From contig JAJGAH010000142.1 of assembly GCA_020844525.1 (NCBI GenBank), positions 1 to 6,692 on the forward strand: a stretch of 6,692 nucleotides of DNA, given 5' to 3'. Position numbers and translations under genes: made by a program. Positions within the stretch are counted from its first letter, which is position 1. Each line of letters starts with the position of its first letter. The stretch is from Eubacterium sp. (lineage in GTDB: Bacteria; Bacillota; Clostridia; Lachnospirales; Lachnospiraceae). Shown here piece after piece: positions 5,818-6,692 of this stretch. The notes beneath the pieces are model-generated. The model did not search any database. It had not been told where the DNA came from and worked only from the letters and a program-made list of their open reading frames with translations.

Positions 5818-6692
5818 TTACTTCATTCTCCTGCGCTTTCGGAGCAGCATCAGAACAAGTGCAGCTGCGGCTGCGCCGGCAAGGCCGAGCAGAGTGACAT
5901 ATAGTGCCACCTGGCTCTGGTCCCCTGTACTTACTCCCTTCGCTGTTGTGGAAGTATTCGAGGTGCCCGTACCGCTTCCATTTCCGGATATAGTCTGACC
6001 GGACCCTGCGCTCTTTCCAGCATCATCCGGCTTTGTCGGATTGGAAGCCGGCTCTACATTCGTGCTGTCCTGTCCTGTCGTCTGTGCAAGACCGAACGGA
6101 GACAGATGTCCTACCGTCAGGTCGATACTGCCATCCGCATTTTTCGTAAAGTTTTCCAGATGCAGCTTCTGATTGTACAGGTGCAGTACCTCAATATTTT
6201 TGGATGCCAGTGCATTTGCCACTTCTGCAGGAATATGAATGGTCACGTTTCCCTCGAAGGTTGCCCTTCTTCCGTTTGCGAAACGAAGACTGATGTCCCA
6301 TGCGCCGAGCATCTTCTCAATGTTGTCCGCCTTTGCAAGTGCCTGGTAATCTGCATCCGTACTCTTCAATGTTTTTACCTGAAGCTGCGCATCCGGATGA
6401 ACGTTTCCGGTAATCGTAATGCCATTTTCACCGGTCCAGACAGCCTGCTTGAGCTGTGTGGCTTCAAGCCGCGGGAATTTATAATTCTTATTCGCCTGCC
6501 AGGTCCAGGTTCCCATATTCTTCTGTCCGCTGATGTTGCTGTTCAGCAGATCTGCAAAATCCTGCGTCATCATATCGTCCTGATTCTTGTACGATACGCC
6601 GGTAAATGTACTATCCTCTACGCTCTTCCCGGACTCAGCATTGATACCTGCCGCAGCTGTGCTTCCACAGTAGTAAACATCTGTCATATCTG
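5818..6692 (-). CDS. C-terminal part of a wall- or membrane-anchored surface protein
   Basis: This gene is partial: its 5' end lies beyond the right edge, and the frame is still open at 6692, so the ATG at 6687 is internal rather than the start. About 290 codons are visible, ending in TAA at 5820-5818. Counting from the Met at 6687, residues 1-74 look like the tail of a GLUG-type module (YYCGS near the start, NYKFPRLEA at 69-77). Residues 84-202 form a beta-rich domain ending in VGHLSPFGLAQTTG, a common style of membrane-proximal domain in clostridial surface proteins. Residues 203-251 are a Ser/Gly/Thr/Asp linker. Residues 251-289 form an anchor: STGDQSQ, a 23-residue hydrophobic helix, then RKRRRMK. 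The role is probably adhesion or display at the cell surface. Substrate and partner cannot be told. It lies 47 bases upstream of the next gene on the same strand, so co-transcription is likely. Confidence is high that it is a surface protein and low for any precise function. Confidence 0.9.
   Translation of the reverse strand, partial: DMTDVYYCGSTAAAGINAESGKSVEDSTFTGVSYKNQDDMMTQDFADLLNSNISGQKNMGTWTWQANKNYKFPRLEATQLKQAVWTGENGITITGNVHPDAQLQVKTLKSTDADYQALAKADNIEKMLGAWDISLRFANGRRATFEGNVTIHIPAEVANALASKNIEVLHLYNQKLHLENFTKNADGSIDLTVGHLSPFGLAQTTGQDSTNVEPASNPTKPDDAGKSAGSGQTISGNGSGTGTSNTSTTAKGVSTGDQSQVALYVTLLGLAGAAAAALVLMLLRKRRRMK
5821..6081 (-). other. Linker and TGD-type C-terminal anchor of gene 1
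   Basis: A linker rich in Ser, Gly, Thr, Asn and Asp (residues 203-251) is followed by STGDQSQ (253-259). A hydrophobic helix rich in Leu and Ala comes next (260-282), then RKRRRMK to the stop. This is the layout of a sortase sorting signal: short motif, membrane helix, positive tail. It lacks LPXTG, however. A (K/S)TGD motif in this place is frequent in Lachnospiraceae-type surface proteins. Whether a sortase cleaves here or the helix simply anchors the protein cannot be told from the sequence. The helix ends seven residues before the C-terminus, which fits type I topology. Confidence 0.75.
6082..6438 (-). other. Beta-rich membrane-proximal domain in gene 1
   Basis: Residues 84-202 (counted from 6687) alternate hydrophobic and polar residues as in a beta sandwich: ITITGNVHPDAQLQV, then WDISLRF, FEGNVTIHIP, IEVLHLYN and IDLTVGHLSPFGLA. 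The final strand followed by SPFGL, placed just before a low-complexity linker and the anchor, is a recurring arrangement in surface proteins of Clostridia. The role is probably a stalk or spacer domain. I see no catalytic motif. Confidence 0.55.
6466..6692 (-). other. End of a GLUG-type module in gene 1
   Basis: The first visible residues resemble the closing part of GLUG-type beta-helical modules. There is a YYCGS turn, a disordered Gly/Ser stretch, a QDFADLLNSN helix, a Trp-rich strand (GTWTWQ) and a closing NYKFPRLE. Gene 2 has the same order near residues 1422-1494: INYCYYKSG, then EDMAGEQGASVLNNN, then RWYADN, then NGLFPVLEN. The assignment rests on this internal parallel and on knowledge of the family. 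No profile search was run. Confidence 0.6.

Noticed and set aside
5771..5820. The possibility that the two genes are one gene broken by a frameshift or stop.
   Set aside because: The upstream gene ends in a complete anchor, and the downstream gene has a good ribosome binding site and a signal peptide. The two are simply adjacent genes.

Overview
The window is almost entirely coding, and all of it is on the minus strand. It holds the 3' end of one gene (5818-6692) and, 47 bases downstream, most of a second, very large gene (5770 to the left edge, 1923 codons visible with no stop). Both encode secreted, multidomain cell-surface proteins of a low-to-moderate GC Gram-positive bacterium. The evidence is a strong AGGAGG-like ribosome binding site, a Gram-positive signal peptide, diverged InlB-B-like beta repeats ending in a TMP box, GLUG-type modules, and a C-terminal TGD + transmembrane helix + basic tail anchor. 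This combination is typical of gut Clostridia, especially Lachnospiraceae. That placement is inference from protein style, not from a marker gene.

Layout in the direction of transcription (right to left). Gene 1 enters at 6692 inside the end of a GLUG-type module. It continues through a beta-rich membrane-proximal domain and a Ser/Gly/Thr linker, and ends in a sortase-like wall or membrane anchor. A 47-base gap with no visible terminator carries the ribosome binding site of gene 2. Gene 2 starts at 5770 with a long basic signal peptide. An alpha-helical, tyrosine-rich domain follows (residues about 64-385) that I cannot assign to a family, then a second unassigned region (386-615). Five beta repeats come next (616-1170), then a GLUG-type module (1176-1498) and four more beta repeats (1508-1890). 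A second GLUG-type module is just starting (1898-1923) when the window ends.

The two genes look like a tandem pair of surface proteins transcribed together. The architecture of gene 2 suggests a membrane-distal helical head presented on a long beta-rich stalk. Its own anchor, if it has one, lies beyond the left edge. The N-terminal head is the part most likely to be undescribed. No RNA gene, mobile element, CRISPR array, origin or non-coding stretch over 50 bases is present.
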